From Bacteroidales bacterium UBA3824 (GTDB lineage Bacteria; Bacteroidota; Bacteroidia; Bacteroidales; UBA3824): 13,830 nucleotides of DNA. The DNA is taken from the NCBI GenBank assembly GCA_002393195.1, contig DGIK01000066.1, forward strand, positions 1-13,830. Direction: 5' to 3'. Shown piece by piece: positions 1-8,126 of this stretch. The position numbers were made by a program, and so were the translations under genes. Every line of letters starts with the position of its first letter. The stretch's first letter is position 1. Below the pieces are notes generated by a model. That model was not told the origin of the DNA. It did not search any database and saw nothing but the letters and a program-made list of their open reading frames with translations.

Positions 1-41
1 CGCCTTGTGCTTGCTGTCAAAAAATCTTTCTCAAATATCGT

Positions 42-61
42 CGCAATCTCTCTCGATTGCG
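42..61 (-). other. Hairpin at the predicted 5' end of the leftward leader
   Basis: CGCAATC (42-48) and GATTGCG (55-61) form a perfect 7-bp stem with a 6-nt loop. It sits at or just after the transcription start predicted from the promoter at 66-97, so it would cap the 5' end of that mRNA. There is no T-tract right after the stem in the leftward direction, so it looks more like a 5' stabilising or leader stem than a terminator. Confidence 0.35.
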
Positions 62-65
62 GGTG

Positions 66-97
66 CAAAGGTAAGAACTTTTTTGCGGTCTCACAAA
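66..97 (-). promoter_or_regulatory. Bacteroidetes-type promoter reading leftward out of the window
   Basis: On the minus strand a TTTG box (94-97) is followed after exactly 20 nt by TACCTTTG (66-73), a full match to the Bacteroidetes -33/-7 pattern TTTG / TAnnTTTG. Transcription would start near position 58-60 and run leftward, so the gene it drives starts beyond position 1. The match is seen directly; the function is inferred. Confidence 0.6.
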
Positions 98-299
98 ATA
101 TTTTTGAAACTTTTTTCAATATTTTTTTCTTCAAACTGTTATATAGCGAGTTATGAGCATCACTTGTCATTGTCTAAAAACGTCAAAATCCATATTCCCC
201 AACCAAATCTACAATAATCATCAAGTGGAACACTATAAAATTTGATAAATCCTCCTATTTTTCCATTGAAGATAGTTTGATTTTTGGATTCTGACTATA

Positions 300-2090
300 T
301 CAACTTTCCGTCATCTTCACAATCTTGTCAATATTGAGGCTGCGGGCTGACGCATCGATGATGTCCTTGTAGATGCCGCCTTGTTTATAAACCTCGTCGG
401 GCTTGCCGCCTTGCTCCACACGTCCGGCATTGAGGGCGTATATCATCTCTGAATCAATGATTTGCGATATTGAGTGAGAGATTATAACCACGGTGCGGTT
501 TTGTTTGATGGCATCGATGGCGTTTTTGATTTGTTCGGTGGCGATGGCGTCGAGGCTCGCCGTAGGTTCGTCGAGGAAGATGATGGGCGGATTTTTCAGG
601 AACATACGGGCAATGGCGATACGCTGCTGCTGTCCACCAGAAAGGTCGGCGGCGTTGGTCTTGAAACCGTTGGGCATCTTCTCTATCATATCATAAATGT
701 ACGCCTTCTTGGCGGCGTCGCACACTTCCTCAAATGTGGCGTCGGGACGTCCGTAGCGAATGTTTTCTTCCACAGTGCCGTCAAAAATGTGATTTTTTTG
801 AAGGACGAGACCGATATTTTCGCGGAGATATTGCGTATCCCACTCGCGGATGTCAACACCGTCTATGGTGATGGTGCCATTGTCAGGCTCGTAAAACTTG
901 TCCAAAAGGTTGACCACAGTGCTTTTGCCCGCGCCAGAGAGCCCCACAAAGGCAGTAATCTTGCCGTGCGGGATACTCATATTGATGTCTGTCAACGCCT
1001 TGCAACCATTGGGATAGGTAAAATTAACGTGCGAAATCTCAATATCGCCGCGCACAGTTTCGGGCTTGTATGTGCCAGTCTGCTCCGCACTATCTTTGGC
1101 GTCAAGAATGTCAAAATAGCCCTCTGCATATATCAAAGCCTCATTGACATCATCATAAATACGGTGCAACTGACGGATGGGCGCAGTAACATTGGAAAAG
1201 AGCATTATATGATACATAATCTTGCCGATAGTCATCCCCGGATAGTCGGTGAGCACAAGATAAGCCGTCAATATAATGATGAACACAGTGCCTATCTGCT
1301 CCACAAAGGTCTTGATGCCGTCGTAAATGAAACTATATTTGCGGGTGCTCAACTGATTGTCGGTCAACTTGTTGATGACATCGGTCTGCTTGGTGTACTC
1401 TATCTCCTCGCGGTTGAACGATTTGATGACATTGATGCTCTGCAAAATGTTCATAATGCCGTTGCTCTTTGCCTCGCGATAATTGCGCATATTGGTACGC
1501 CAATTTTTGAGCTTGCCAGCCTGCAAGTACGTGACGTAGAAGTAGATAGGCACAATCGCCAACGCCGTGAGCCCGACGTAGAAATTGGCGGCAAACATCA
1601 ACACCAACGCCAAAACCGCACTCGTGCCGAGGGGGAGAATGTCGATGAAAAAATTTTTTATCGTCATCGTGATGAAATCGACACCACGGTCGATGCGCGT
1701 CTGAACCTTGCCGGGCTTATTTTCGTCGCGGGTGAAAAAAGCGACCTTGAAGGTCAATACTTTTTTGATGACGACAGCCGCCAAGTCCTGGGAAATAAGC
1801 ACTTTGATACGCTCGCCGTAATATTTTTGGACAAAATTGATGAGCAAAACGAGCAGCTCCTTGCCCAACAGAATCGCCGAAATCACCACCATTACGTAAG
1901 AAGCCTGGCTCCACTCAAAATGTTCGAGATGCAGAAGACGATTGACTTCATCGACTGTCTTGTCGAGCACCACGGCATTGACCTGAGCAGCCAGCGAACC
2001 AATGAAGGTCATCACCAACGTCAGGACAACGAGCCATTTGTAGGGTTTTACAAACGGCATTATCTTGATAAACAACTGTTTCAGCGACAT
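300..2090 (-). CDS. ABC transporter half-molecule (fused permease and ATPase), exporter type
   Basis: A 596-residue inner-membrane ABC exporter subunit of the usual half-transporter length, expected to work as a dimer. The N-terminal half (about 15-320) is a six-helix type-1 exporter membrane domain with hydrophobic segments near 20-40, 64-86, 150-185 and 265-283. The C-terminal half (about 348-580) is the nucleotide-binding domain: Walker A GLSGAGKST (383-391), Q-loop Q431, signature LSGGQ (483-487), Walker B IIFLDE (503-508), D-loop SLD (512-514) and switch histidine H539. All ATPase residues are present, so it should be active. Substrate cannot be told from sequence; lipids, peptides and drugs are all possible. 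The start ATG has no Shine-Dalgarno sequence, as is normal in Bacteroidetes. A promoter lies at 2121-2152, inside the terminator of the upstream flavodiiron gene, so the gene is probably transcribed separately. Confidence 0.95.
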   Translation of the reverse strand: MSLKQLFIKIMPFVKPYKWLVVLTLVMTFIGSLAAQVNAVVLDKTVDEVNRLLHLEHFEWSQASYVMVVISAILLGKELLVLLINFVQKYYGERIKVLISQDLAAVVIKKVLTFKVAFFTRDENKPGKVQTRIDRGVDFITMTIKNFFIDILPLGTSAVLALVLMFAANFYVGLTALAIVPIYFYVTYLQAGKLKNWRTNMRNYREAKSNGIMNILQSINVIKSFNREEIEYTKQTDVINKLTDNQLSTRKYSFIYDGIKTFVEQIGTVFIIILTAYLVLTDYPGMTIGKIMYHIMLFSNVTAPIRQLHRIYDDVNEALIYAEGYFDILDAKDSAEQTGTYKPETVRGDIEISHVNFTYPNGCKALTDINMSIPHGKITAFVGLSGAGKSTVVNLLDKFYEPDNGTITIDGVDIREWDTQYLRENIGLVLQKNHIFDGTVEENIRYGRPDATFEEVCDAAKKAYIYDMIEKMPNGFKTNAADLSGGQQQRIAIARMFLKNPPIIFLDEPTASLDAIATEQIKNAIDAIKQNRTVVIISHSISQIIDSEMIYALNAGRVEQGGKPDEVYKQGGIYKDIIDASARSLNIDKIVKMTES

Positions 2091-2104
2091 AATATTACGG
2101 CATT

Positions 2105-2174
2105 AAAAACAAGAGGTTGTCAAAACTATAAGGCAGGCTGGCAGCCAGCAATCTTTCTTTTAGACAGCCTCTTG
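2105..2174 (-). terminator. Rho-independent terminator of the flavodiiron gene
   Basis: Fifteen nt past the flavodiiron stop codon, CAAGAGGCTGTC (minus strand, 2163-2174) pairs with GACAACCTCTTG (2110-2121), with one C-A mismatch. An AAAA/TTTT extension and a small inner GCTGG/CCAGC hairpin lie inside. The stem is followed on the minus strand by five Ts (2105-2109), the classic terminator arrangement. Confidence 0.75.
2121..2152 (-). promoter_or_regulatory. Putative promoter of the ABC transporter gene, embedded in the upstream terminator
   Basis: On the minus strand ATTG (2149-2152) is followed after 20 nt by TAGTTTTG (2121-2128). This matches the Bacteroidetes -7 box TAnnTTTG fully and the -33 box TTTG at three of four positions. 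Transcription would begin near 2115, about 25 nt before the ABC start codon. Both boxes lie inside the terminator stem-loop. Confidence 0.5.
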
Positions 2175-2189
2175 TCATATTATAATGTG

Positions 2190-3386
2190 TTATTTGAGCA
2201 ACTCGTCGGCAAGAGCTTCGAGGGCTGCACGGTCGGCAGATTTGTATGCACCGCGTATCGTGGCTACTTTTTCGCAGACCTCAACATCCTTGAAGTCGGC
2301 GAGCATTTCGCGCATAATACGCGCCGCCTGAGGCGCCCACGAGCCGTTTTCGAGGAGGGCGATGCGACGTTTTTGGTAGTTTTTGATTTTGAGGTGATGG
2401 ATGAAGTCAACCATCTTCGGGAACAGACCGCCGTCGTAAGTGGGCGCGGCGAGTACGATTTTGCCGTATTTGAAGGCGTCCTCAATGCCTTCTGCCCAGT
2501 CTTCCTCGCAAAGATTGGAGGTAGCCACCTTCGCCGCGCCCTTCTTGCGGAGGATGTCGGCGAGTGCCTCGGCTGCATTGCCCGTATTGCCGTGCATTGT
2601 ACAATATGCAACGAAAACTCCCTCACTCTCAACATCATACGCGCTCCAAATTGTGTAGAGACGCAACGCCTCGGCGAGCATTTCGCCTTTGAGAATGGGA
2701 CCGTGCAGAGGGCAGATGGTCTTGATGTCGAAGTTGGAGGCTTTTTTCAGCAACGCCTGCACCTGTGCGCCGTATTTGCCGCAGATGTTGAAGTAATAAC
2801 GACGTGCCTCGCAAGCCCAGTCGTCCGCCTCCGCGTCATAAACTCCAAACTTACCGAAACCGTCAGCACTGAAAAGCACCTTGTCGAATTGGTCGTAGGT
2901 AACAATCACCTCTGGCCAATGCACCATCGGCGCGGTGGCAAACTGCAATGTGTGCTTGCCAAGTGCGAGGGTGTCGCCTTCCTTGACGGTCTGGATTTTG
3001 GAGGAGAAATCAACTTCCGGGAAATAGAGCGCGAGCATTTTGGCAGCTGCAGCCGAACATATTATCTTTGCATCTGGAAATTTTTCGGTGAAGGTGGCAA
3101 GGAGCGACGAATGGTCGGGCTCAACATGCTGCACCACAATGTAATCGGGCTTGCGTCCGGCGAGTGCTGCGTCAAGTTTTTGTAGCCACTGCTCGCCGCA
3201 ACGGCTGTCGGTGGTGTCCATCACTGCTATCTTTTCGTCGATAATTACATACGAATTGTAGCACATACCTTCGGGCAGATAATACTGACCCTCAAATTGT
3301 TGTATTTCAAAATCTTCACAACCGATGTACGCAATGTCATTGGATACAGTGCGGTCAAGTTTGATTGATGATGCGTTTTCTGTCAT
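2190..3386 (-). CDS. fprA: A-type flavodiiron protein (FprA family), O2/NO reductase
   Basis: A 398-residue cytoplasmic flavodiiron protein, the normal length for a class A member (metallo-beta-lactamase-like core plus flavodoxin, no extra C-terminal domain). The N-terminal domain (about 1-255) carries the full diiron ligand set: H87, E89, D91 and H92 in the HVEPDH motif, H156, D175 and H228. The flavodoxin domain starts near 257, with an FMN phosphate loop at TMHGNTG (263-269) and a second FMN contact region around PTYDGG (315-320). Known family members reduce O2 to water or NO to N2O and protect anaerobes; which substrate dominates cannot be read here. The electron donor (rubredoxin or a reductase) is not adjacent. 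The gene has its own promoter (3424-3454) and terminator (2105-2174), so it is probably monocistronic. The symbol is a family-level name. Confidence 0.95.
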   Translation of the reverse strand: MTENASSIKLDRTVSNDIAYIGCEDFEIQQFEGQYYLPEGMCYNSYVIIDEKIAVMDTTDSRCGEQWLQKLDAALAGRKPDYIVVQHVEPDHSSLLATFTEKFPDAKIICSAAAAKMLALYFPEVDFSSKIQTVKEGDTLALGKHTLQFATAPMVHWPEVIVTYDQFDKVLFSADGFGKFGVYDAEADDWACEARRYYFNICGKYGAQVQALLKKASNFDIKTICPLHGPILKGEMLAEALRLYTIWSAYDVESEGVFVAYCTMHGNTGNAAEALADILRKKGAAKVATSNLCEEDWAEGIEDAFKYGKIVLAAPTYDGGLFPKMVDFIHHLKIKNYQKRRIALLENGSWAPQAARIMREMLADFKDVEVCEKVATIRGAYKSADRAALEALADELLK

Positions 3387-3423
3387 TATCTTTTCGATTA
3401 TTTAATGTTAATATTTAATGGCG

Positions 3424-3454
3424 TAAAGATATGACAAAAGTTTCAATTGGCAAA
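3424..3454 (-). promoter_or_regulatory. Putative promoter of the flavodiiron gene
   Basis: On the minus strand TTTG (3451-3454) is followed after 19 nt by TATCTTTA (3424-3431), one base off TAnnTTTG. Predicted start is near 3418, giving a leader of about 30 nt before the ATG at 3386. Confidence 0.55.
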
Positions 3455-3484
3455 AAAAAGTTTTGCGACACCAATCCCGCCAAA

Positions 3485-4423
3485 TTATTTTTTTACCTTC
3501 GGACAATTTCCGACAATCTCCACTTCCTTGACTTCCTGCAAAATAGTGTCTTTTCGAAACGTGATTATAGGCATCAAAGCCTCCCTGCCGAGCGGATTGC
3601 GCTGGTCGAATACGAAATTGCCTATGCTGTAATATACCGTCTTGCCTCGGATGGTGTCGATGTCCTGAATGACGTGGGGATGATGTCCAACTATTAAATC
3701 TGCACCGGCGGCAAAGAGGCGGGCGGCGTCGATGCGTTGAGATGGGTTTGGATTCTGTCGAAACTCTACGCCCCAATGCAACAATGCAACTATCCATGTG
3801 TCAGGATGTTGACTATGAAAATCTGAAATCGTCGGCAACAATTTTGGTATCGGGACGTTGGCGATGCCAGGTCCGGTGGCGGGGTTTACGTAGTTTTCGA
3901 CAGTGAGGGCGCAGTCGTTGAAGATGGCAATTTCAATATCATTTTTTTGGATGATGGCAGGGGCAAGGCGGGCGCGGTCGTCGAGTCCGTAACCAATCGG
4001 CGTGAGACCAGCGGCGAGGATATTTTTATAAGTGTCGGCAAGTCCTGATTGTCCCTGATCCATAATGTGATTGTTGGCCATTGCGCAATGCGTGATGCCC
4101 ACTTTGCGGAGGGCGACGGCGCAGGTATCGTCGGCGCGGAAAATATATTTTTTCATAAGCGGCGCGTCGATGTTGGTGATGGGACATTCGAGGTTGACGA
4201 CGGTAAAATCGGCATTATGAAAAAAAGGCGACACGTCGCGGAATAGGTATTCCACGCCGTGCCGCTTGATGATAGGCGCGATGCCACGGTCGAGCAATAC
4301 ATCGCCCGCAAAGACGATGGTAACGCCGTCGTGGTCGCCGCTATTATCAACACCAGCCCCGCCGCACGCCGTATGGAGCAACAGGGCAAGTGTCATAATT
4401 ATAATTATAAAAAACCTTAGCAT
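3485..4423 (-). CDS. CapA-family (PGA_cap) metallophosphatase-fold lipoprotein
   Basis: A 312-residue member of the CapA / PGA_cap family, related to the calcineurin-like metallophosphatase fold and named after the poly-gamma-glutamate capsule protein. Family signatures in order: AGDVLLDR (39-46), NLECP (77-81), ANNHIMDQG (116-124), LLHWGVEF (214-221), GHHPHVIQ (246-253) and YSIGNFVFDQ (265-274). These carry the Asp, Asn and His residues expected to bind metal. The N-terminus is a hydrophobic signal sequence ending in HTAC, with C20 as probable lipidation site; His at -3 makes this lipobox imperfect. ATG overlaps the stop of the upstream DUF3160 gene by 7 nt (ATGCTAA), indicating translational coupling. 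No capB or capC homologue is in the window, so poly-gamma-glutamate synthesis is not supported; many CapA-like proteins have other or unknown envelope roles. Confidence 0.9.
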   Translation of the reverse strand: MLRFFIIIIMTLALLLHTACGGAGVDNSGDHDGVTIVFAGDVLLDRGIAPIIKRHGVEYLFRDVSPFFHNADFTVVNLECPITNIDAPLMKKYIFRADDTCAVALRKVGITHCAMANNHIMDQGQSGLADTYKNILAAGLTPIGYGLDDRARLAPAIIQKNDIEIAIFNDCALTVENYVNPATGPGIANVPIPKLLPTISDFHSQHPDTWIVALLHWGVEFRQNPNPSQRIDAARLFAAGADLIVGHHPHVIQDIDTIRGKTVYYSIGNFVFDQRNPLGREALMPIITFRKDTILQEVKEVEIVGNCPKVKK

Positions 4424-6894
4424 CCCGAAGAATAAAGGAAGGTTTCGTCGGCTTCTATCTTATCGTCGATGAGCAACGGCGCAAACCATGTGGGCTGCGC
4501 GGGTGCTTTCTTTTCTTCGAGCATCTTCTGCCATTGTTCGTCGGTAAGGCGGTCGCCCATACCGCGCACAAATTCGTAATAACTGAATGTGGCGCCCGAT
4601 GTCAAATAGAGGTGTCCGTTGCACTCCACCAATACAAAAATCTTGTTGGGCGTGCCGGTGGCTTCGTAGAGGATGCCCTGTTTGTCGCAACCGTGGATAT
4701 TGCGAGTGAACACGTCGGCTACAACGGCTATGCTGCGGTCGGCTCCCTGTACAAAACTCCACGAATCAATGTATTCCAAGTCGGGATCAAGCACCGAAAG
4801 CGTAAACCATTCCATCGTGCTGCCAATATTGCGGATGAAATATACGTCTTCGCCGATGGGTTTGTGTTGAAGTTCGCATTGCGAAATGGTAATGCAACGA
4901 TCCACCATTGAGAGGAGTTCGTTGGTGATGTTGTCAAACTTGCTGTCGCCGCCAATTTTTTTGACACCACCGGCAACATTGTTGATAGCCTCTTTGAGGG
5001 TCTCCCAAAACTTGATGTTGGGCTCTACAAAACCAACGGGTTCGGGCTCTGGCAATTCTTCGCCGCCACCACACTCCGCGCCCATCGGCTGCTCGGCGTA
5101 GAGGATTGCGTCGTGCTTCAACTCTGCCCAAGACGCAAGGGCTGAATTGAGGTTTTTGCACTCCCAGGCGGGCGTCTGCATGAAGCCGGGGTAGTCTTTC
5201 TGGGTGTTTTGCATTACCGTCAATACCTGCATCCACTTGTTGTAACTCGTCAGATTGTAATCCTTGAAATTGAACAATTCCGCCGACATCTGCTGGCGCG
5301 TCTTTGCAAAGTCGCCCCAAGATTTGGCGTTCTTGTCGGTGGAATCGAGAATGTTGCCGGCAGCCTTTACACCAAATGCATCGAATACGTCGAGGCCTGT
5401 CGGATATGCGCGGTCAGAATTTGGCTTGTCGTCGTACATACTGGCAATTACAAGATTGTCAGGCACATAACGCTGCGGCATAAAGTTGATTTTGTCGGGG
5501 TCGGACGCCTGCTGCTTGGGCTTGATGCGGTTGCAAGTCTTGAACTTTGCATCGATTTCGGCGAGTATCTTGCTGAAACTGTCGCCGAGAAGGTCGGAGA
5601 GTTTTTTGGAGGAGTAATTGTCGCGGATGTGCTGCGCAAGCCAAACGATAGACACGTTGTCAGGCTCGCCCATAAAGTAGGTGATGACATCGTTCATCTT
5701 CTCAAAGTCGGCGCGGCAACTTACTTTGTTGTAGAAATACGCAATCGCAATAGCCTTGGCAACGTCGTCGGGGTTGCTCTTTTCCATACTTGCGGTCTGA
5801 AACCACATCATCGCACGGAAAAAATTCTTGGCTGTTTCGTTGCGGGAGTAGTGTCCGCGAGGCTTAAAGAGGCTGTAATTGAAGTTGACTGAAGTGTTCA
5901 AAAATGGCGACGGAGCATCCTGAGCATTCATTATCAGGTTTATTTCCTTGTTGGCTACATCCACGCACGATTCGGGGAGTATGGGGTTCTTCTTGGGATT
6001 GAGGAGCTTGTAGGTGATTCCAAACAATGTGCGTGAAAAGTCGGCGAGATTCTTTTCCTTCTCGGTGGTGGCTTCCGCATACAGCGACGGCGAATACATC
6101 GCCTCGCTCAATTGGCTGAGCCTTTGGGTGAAGTAAGTGTTTTCGGAGAGTTTCAATGCGTACTCAAAGTACATGTGGAACGCCTGCAAGAAGAGGTCGG
6201 TGGTTACGAAATTTGGCACACAGTGATACTCGTTGTCTTCATAGACATTGAAGAGTTGCTCGTAGTTGGTGGTCTGGAAGGCGATGTTGTTGGTTGTGAG
6301 CATCTTCCAGAGTTTTGTGTTGTGATTGTCGAGCACAGGAAATTGGTATGCGTTGGTGCATTGGGTCGGGTCGGCGATTTTGTTGGCGTTGTAACGCTTT
6401 GCTGTGAGATCGGCAAGACGAGCATCTATTTTGTTGACAAAATCCTGCTCCTCGGCAGTGAGTTTTTCACGGCGCATCACGGCATCGTAGTTGTCGAACC
6501 ATTCCTTCCAATACTGCTCTGTGAAGTCCTTGTCAAGACGGTCGTAACACAGGTCGTTGTACCACTCGGTGCGAGAGTTGAAGAATGTGTTGAGGTCGAA
6601 GTCCTTGAGCCAAAATCCGTGTGTGGCATATACGTATGCCTTCATAAAACGGAGTCTTTGGTACGACATCGATTCCACAGGTTCGGTGAGATCCACCGAC
6701 TTTGGAAGAGGGGTTTTGCCGCTGAAAAACTCCTTGTCGGACATTTTGAGCGGCGGGAGATTTTGGGCTTCCTGCTGCGCGGCAGGTGCTTCGGCGGCAG
6801 TGGAATTGCCTGTATTGGCATTGTTGCCAGAATTTCCACCGCCACATCCTGCCAATACAGAGAGCGCAAGGCAGGGGATAAGGATTCTTTTCAT
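4417..6894 (-). CDS. YARHG/DUF3160-domain lipoprotein of unknown function
   Basis: An 825-residue exported lipoprotein: signal sequence with lipobox LAGC and lipidation Cys C17, followed by a low-complexity Gly/Asn/Ala/Gln linker to about 45. Residues about 79-115 resemble a YARHG domain (YATHG at 89-93, then a W/F-rich end). The rest (about 200-790) matches DUF3160 as I remember it: NFVTTDLFLQAFH (228-240), FKPRGHYSRNE (343-353), ASWAELKHDAILYA (587-600), and ECGGGEE followed by GFVEPN (607-626). The function of DUF3160 is unknown; the domain is mostly alpha-helical and surface-exposed in predicted lipoproteins. The chain ends in SSGC, an unusual terminal cysteine. It is first gene of an overlapping pair with the CapA-like gene, so the two probably act together. 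Its promoter lies at 6924-6954. Length and intact frame argue for a functional gene. Confidence 0.9.
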   Translation of the reverse strand: MKRILIPCLALSVLAGCGGGNSGNNANTGNSTAAEAPAAQQEAQNLPPLKMSDKEFFSGKTPLPKSVDLTEPVESMSYQRLRFMKAYVYATHGFWLKDFDLNTFFNSRTEWYNDLCYDRLDKDFTEQYWKEWFDNYDAVMRREKLTAEEQDFVNKIDARLADLTAKRYNANKIADPTQCTNAYQFPVLDNHNTKLWKMLTTNNIAFQTTNYEQLFNVYEDNEYHCVPNFVTTDLFLQAFHMYFEYALKLSENTYFTQRLSQLSEAMYSPSLYAEATTEKEKNLADFSRTLFGITYKLLNPKKNPILPESCVDVANKEINLIMNAQDAPSPFLNTSVNFNYSLFKPRGHYSRNETAKNFFRAMMWFQTASMEKSNPDDVAKAIAIAYFYNKVSCRADFEKMNDVITYFMGEPDNVSIVWLAQHIRDNYSSKKLSDLLGDSFSKILAEIDAKFKTCNRIKPKQQASDPDKINFMPQRYVPDNLVIASMYDDKPNSDRAYPTGLDVFDAFGVKAAGNILDSTDKNAKSWGDFAKTRQQMSAELFNFKDYNLTSYNKWMQVLTVMQNTQKDYPGFMQTPAWECKNLNSALASWAELKHDAILYAEQPMGAECGGGEELPEPEPVGFVEPNIKFWETLKEAINNVAGGVKKIGGDSKFDNITNELLSMVDRCITISQCELQHKPIGEDVYFIRNIGSTMEWFTLSVLDPDLEYIDSWSFVQGADRSIAVVADVFTRNIHGCDKQGILYEATGTPNKIFVLVECNGHLYLTSGATFSYYEFVRGMGDRLTDEQWQKMLEEKKAPAQPTWFAPLLIDDKIEADETFLYSSGC

Positions 6895-6923
6895 AATAAA
6901 TGACGTGTTAGTTGTTTTGATGG

Positions 6924-6954
6924 CAAAAATAAATATTATTTGGGAATATGCAAT
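6924..6954 (-). promoter_or_regulatory. Putative promoter of the DUF3160-capA-like operon
   Basis: On the minus strand ATTG (6951-6954) is followed after 19 nt by TATTTTTG (6924-6931), a full match to TAnnTTTG. The predicted start near 6917 gives a leader of roughly 23 nt before the ATG at 6894. Confidence 0.55.
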
Positions 6955-6964
6955 ATAATTTTTT

Positions 6965-7465
6965 TCACTTCAAATAACACTCGAACTTCACCCCAAACCC
7001 CTTAATCCTGTACATCACATTCACAAGGGAATCGCCGCATCGCTCTGTGGAAACGATGCGGGCGGGCGTAGAATCACGTTCTATGCGGAAAGTCTCTATC
7101 GGACAGCCCAGCCGCGAACCAAGCCACAGCGGACGGATGAGCCTACCGTCATAGAGTTTGAAGATAAAAAGCCGCTTGTCTTCGTCGCGCCAATACCGAG
7201 TTTTTTTGATGACGCCCACAACGATTTCCGGCAGAGCGTCGCCATTGACATCGCCATAATCATAATGATACACAGGATGATGCAACCGCCAATCCGACAG
7301 CGTGTCGCCACTGTCGGCGATATGCAGGATGGCGGCAGTGGAATCACCTCCATCAACGAGCACCACGCGCCCAAAATCCGTGCGGCAAATTACCACGGAG
7401 TTTCGGGCGCACGATGTCAGGCTCAGGGCAATAATTGTTATAATGCCAACTAAACTAAAACGCAT
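6965..7465 (-). CDS. Lipoprotein with an FG-GAP/VCBS-like calcium-binding loop, unknown function
   Basis: I choose the ATG at 7463-7465 (166 residues) over a longer in-frame start at 7504. It begins a clean lipoprotein signal (MRFSLVG...LTSC, lipidation at C19), while the extra 13 residues upstream would bury the signal and overlap the preceding gene more deeply. Residues 72-80 (DVNGDALPE) have D, N, D and E at positions 1, 3, 5 and 9 of a calcium-binding loop, as in FG-GAP/VCBS repeats. The following strand-rich stretch (IVVGVIKKTR, then LFIFKLYDGR) fits one beta-propeller blade. The protein is too short for a whole propeller. The start overlaps the stop of the upstream gene by 11 nt, so the two are translationally coupled. 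Similar short Bacteroidetes proteins exist but I know no function. Confidence 0.75.
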   Translation of the reverse strand: MRFSLVGIITIIALSLTSCARNSVVICRTDFGRVVLVDGGDSTAAILHIADSGDTLSDWRLHHPVYHYDYGDVNGDALPEIVVGVIKKTRYWRDEDKRLFIFKLYDGRLIRPLWLGSRLGCPIETFRIERDSTPARIVSTERCGDSLVNVMYRIKGFGVKFECYLK

Positions 7466-8126
7466 CTCTCGACAGATGGTTGCGCTCTGCGTTTTCCTTG
7501 GCACGCTGATTGACCACCGAAAGGTTCATATACGAAAGGCTGCCACGCGAAAGATCCACTTCGAGGTTGTCTTTCAGGTAGATATAACCCTTTGGCACGG
7601 CGTATTGATCCATATCCTGAAAACGGTCGCCTTGCATAATTTCCTCCATGATGATGTCTGCCATGCCAGCGTCAAAACGTTCAAAGACAAAGTCCAAGCC
7701 GCACAATTTGCCTTTGAAAAACGCAGCGTTTGCCAATATCAACGAATACGTGCGACCGTCGGCAAAACTCATCTCGTACTCAACATTGCCGATGGAATTG
7801 CGCTTGGCTTGCTTGGCTTTGATTGCTGCCTTGGTTACTTTCACAAACTCCTTCTCAGTCATTCCAAACTTGTAGTTGCCAAAAGCATCGGTGATTACAA
7901 TTGGAGACTGCTCACACCTCGCGATGGCAGCCTTCAAATCGGCAACGTTGGAATTGGCATTTTGACCAGGCGCAACTCCCTGATTCGTCTGCTGCTGTGC
8001 ATTTTGATTGACAGGTTGCTGATAGCCTTGATAGTTGTTGTTACCGCTCCTGCCCGGCGTGAAATTCTGCGCTGAAATCAGCCCCGCCTGCAACAACAAG
8101 GCGGCGATAATTATGATTTTTTTCAT
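7455..8126 (-). CDS. Secreted hypothetical protein with a Gln/Asn-rich linker
   Basis: A 223-residue protein with a Sec signal peptide (KK followed by IIIIAALLLQAGLISAQ) and likely signal peptidase I cleavage after SA at 18-19. Residues about 20-58 form an Asn/Gln/Gly-rich unstructured linker. The remaining part (about 60-210) mixes a helical stretch rich in Lys and Ala (EKEFVKVTKAAIKAKQAK, 91-108) with beta-type segments (VEYEMSF, YSLILANAAFFKG). No domain is recognised. Its stop overlaps the start of the downstream lipoprotein gene, so the pair likely forms an operon. It diverges from the flavin reductase gene across a 129-nt AT-rich gap. Confidence 0.8.
   Translation of the reverse strand: MKKIIIIAALLLQAGLISAQNFTPGRSGNNNYQGYQQPVNQNAQQQTNQGVAPGQNANSNVADLKAAIARCEQSPIVITDAFGNYKFGMTEKEFVKVTKAAIKAKQAKRNSIGNVEYEMSFADGRTYSLILANAAFFKGKLCGLDFVFERFDAGMADIIMEEIMQGDRFQDMDQYAVPKGYIYLKDNLEVDLSRGSLSYMNLSVVNQRAKENAERNHLSRDAF

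Larger units (their letters stand above)
1..299. other. Intergenic region downstream of the ABC transporter gene; no supported CDS
   Basis: No convincing coding sequence is present. A 70-codon rightward open frame at 5-217 is compositionally random, has no recognisable domain and overlaps the promoter elements below, so I do not call it. The region lies 3' of the leftward ABC transporter gene. Near the left edge it contains a leftward promoter and a hairpin that belong to a gene beyond the window. I saw no clear terminator hairpin for the ABC gene in 200-299. Confidence 0.6.

Noticed and set aside
2656..2665. GTAGAGACGC inside the flavodiiron gene, matching the first half of the palindrome at 9662-9689
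   Set aside because: It is only 10 nt, has no inverted partner and is ordinary coding sequence here.
474..3185. A 903-codon rightward open frame antisense to the ABC transporter and flavodiiron genes
   Set aside because: It crosses two well-supported genes and their terminator, has no recognisable domain, and is explained by the codon bias of the opposite strand leaving few stops in this frame.
3485..4423. Assigning the CapA-like gene to poly-gamma-glutamate capsule synthesis
   Set aside because: No capB or capC homologue is in the window and the family has many members outside capsule loci.
5209..6903. Rightward open frames of 227 and 263 codons opposite the DUF3160 gene
   Set aside because: They are shadows of the clearly recognisable leftward lipoprotein gene, and show low-complexity Val/Gly-rich sequence without domains.
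7466..7504. Longer start for the FG-GAP-like lipoprotein (13 more residues)
   Set aside because: The internal ATG at 7465 gives a clean lipoprotein signal and the usual short overlap with the upstream gene.
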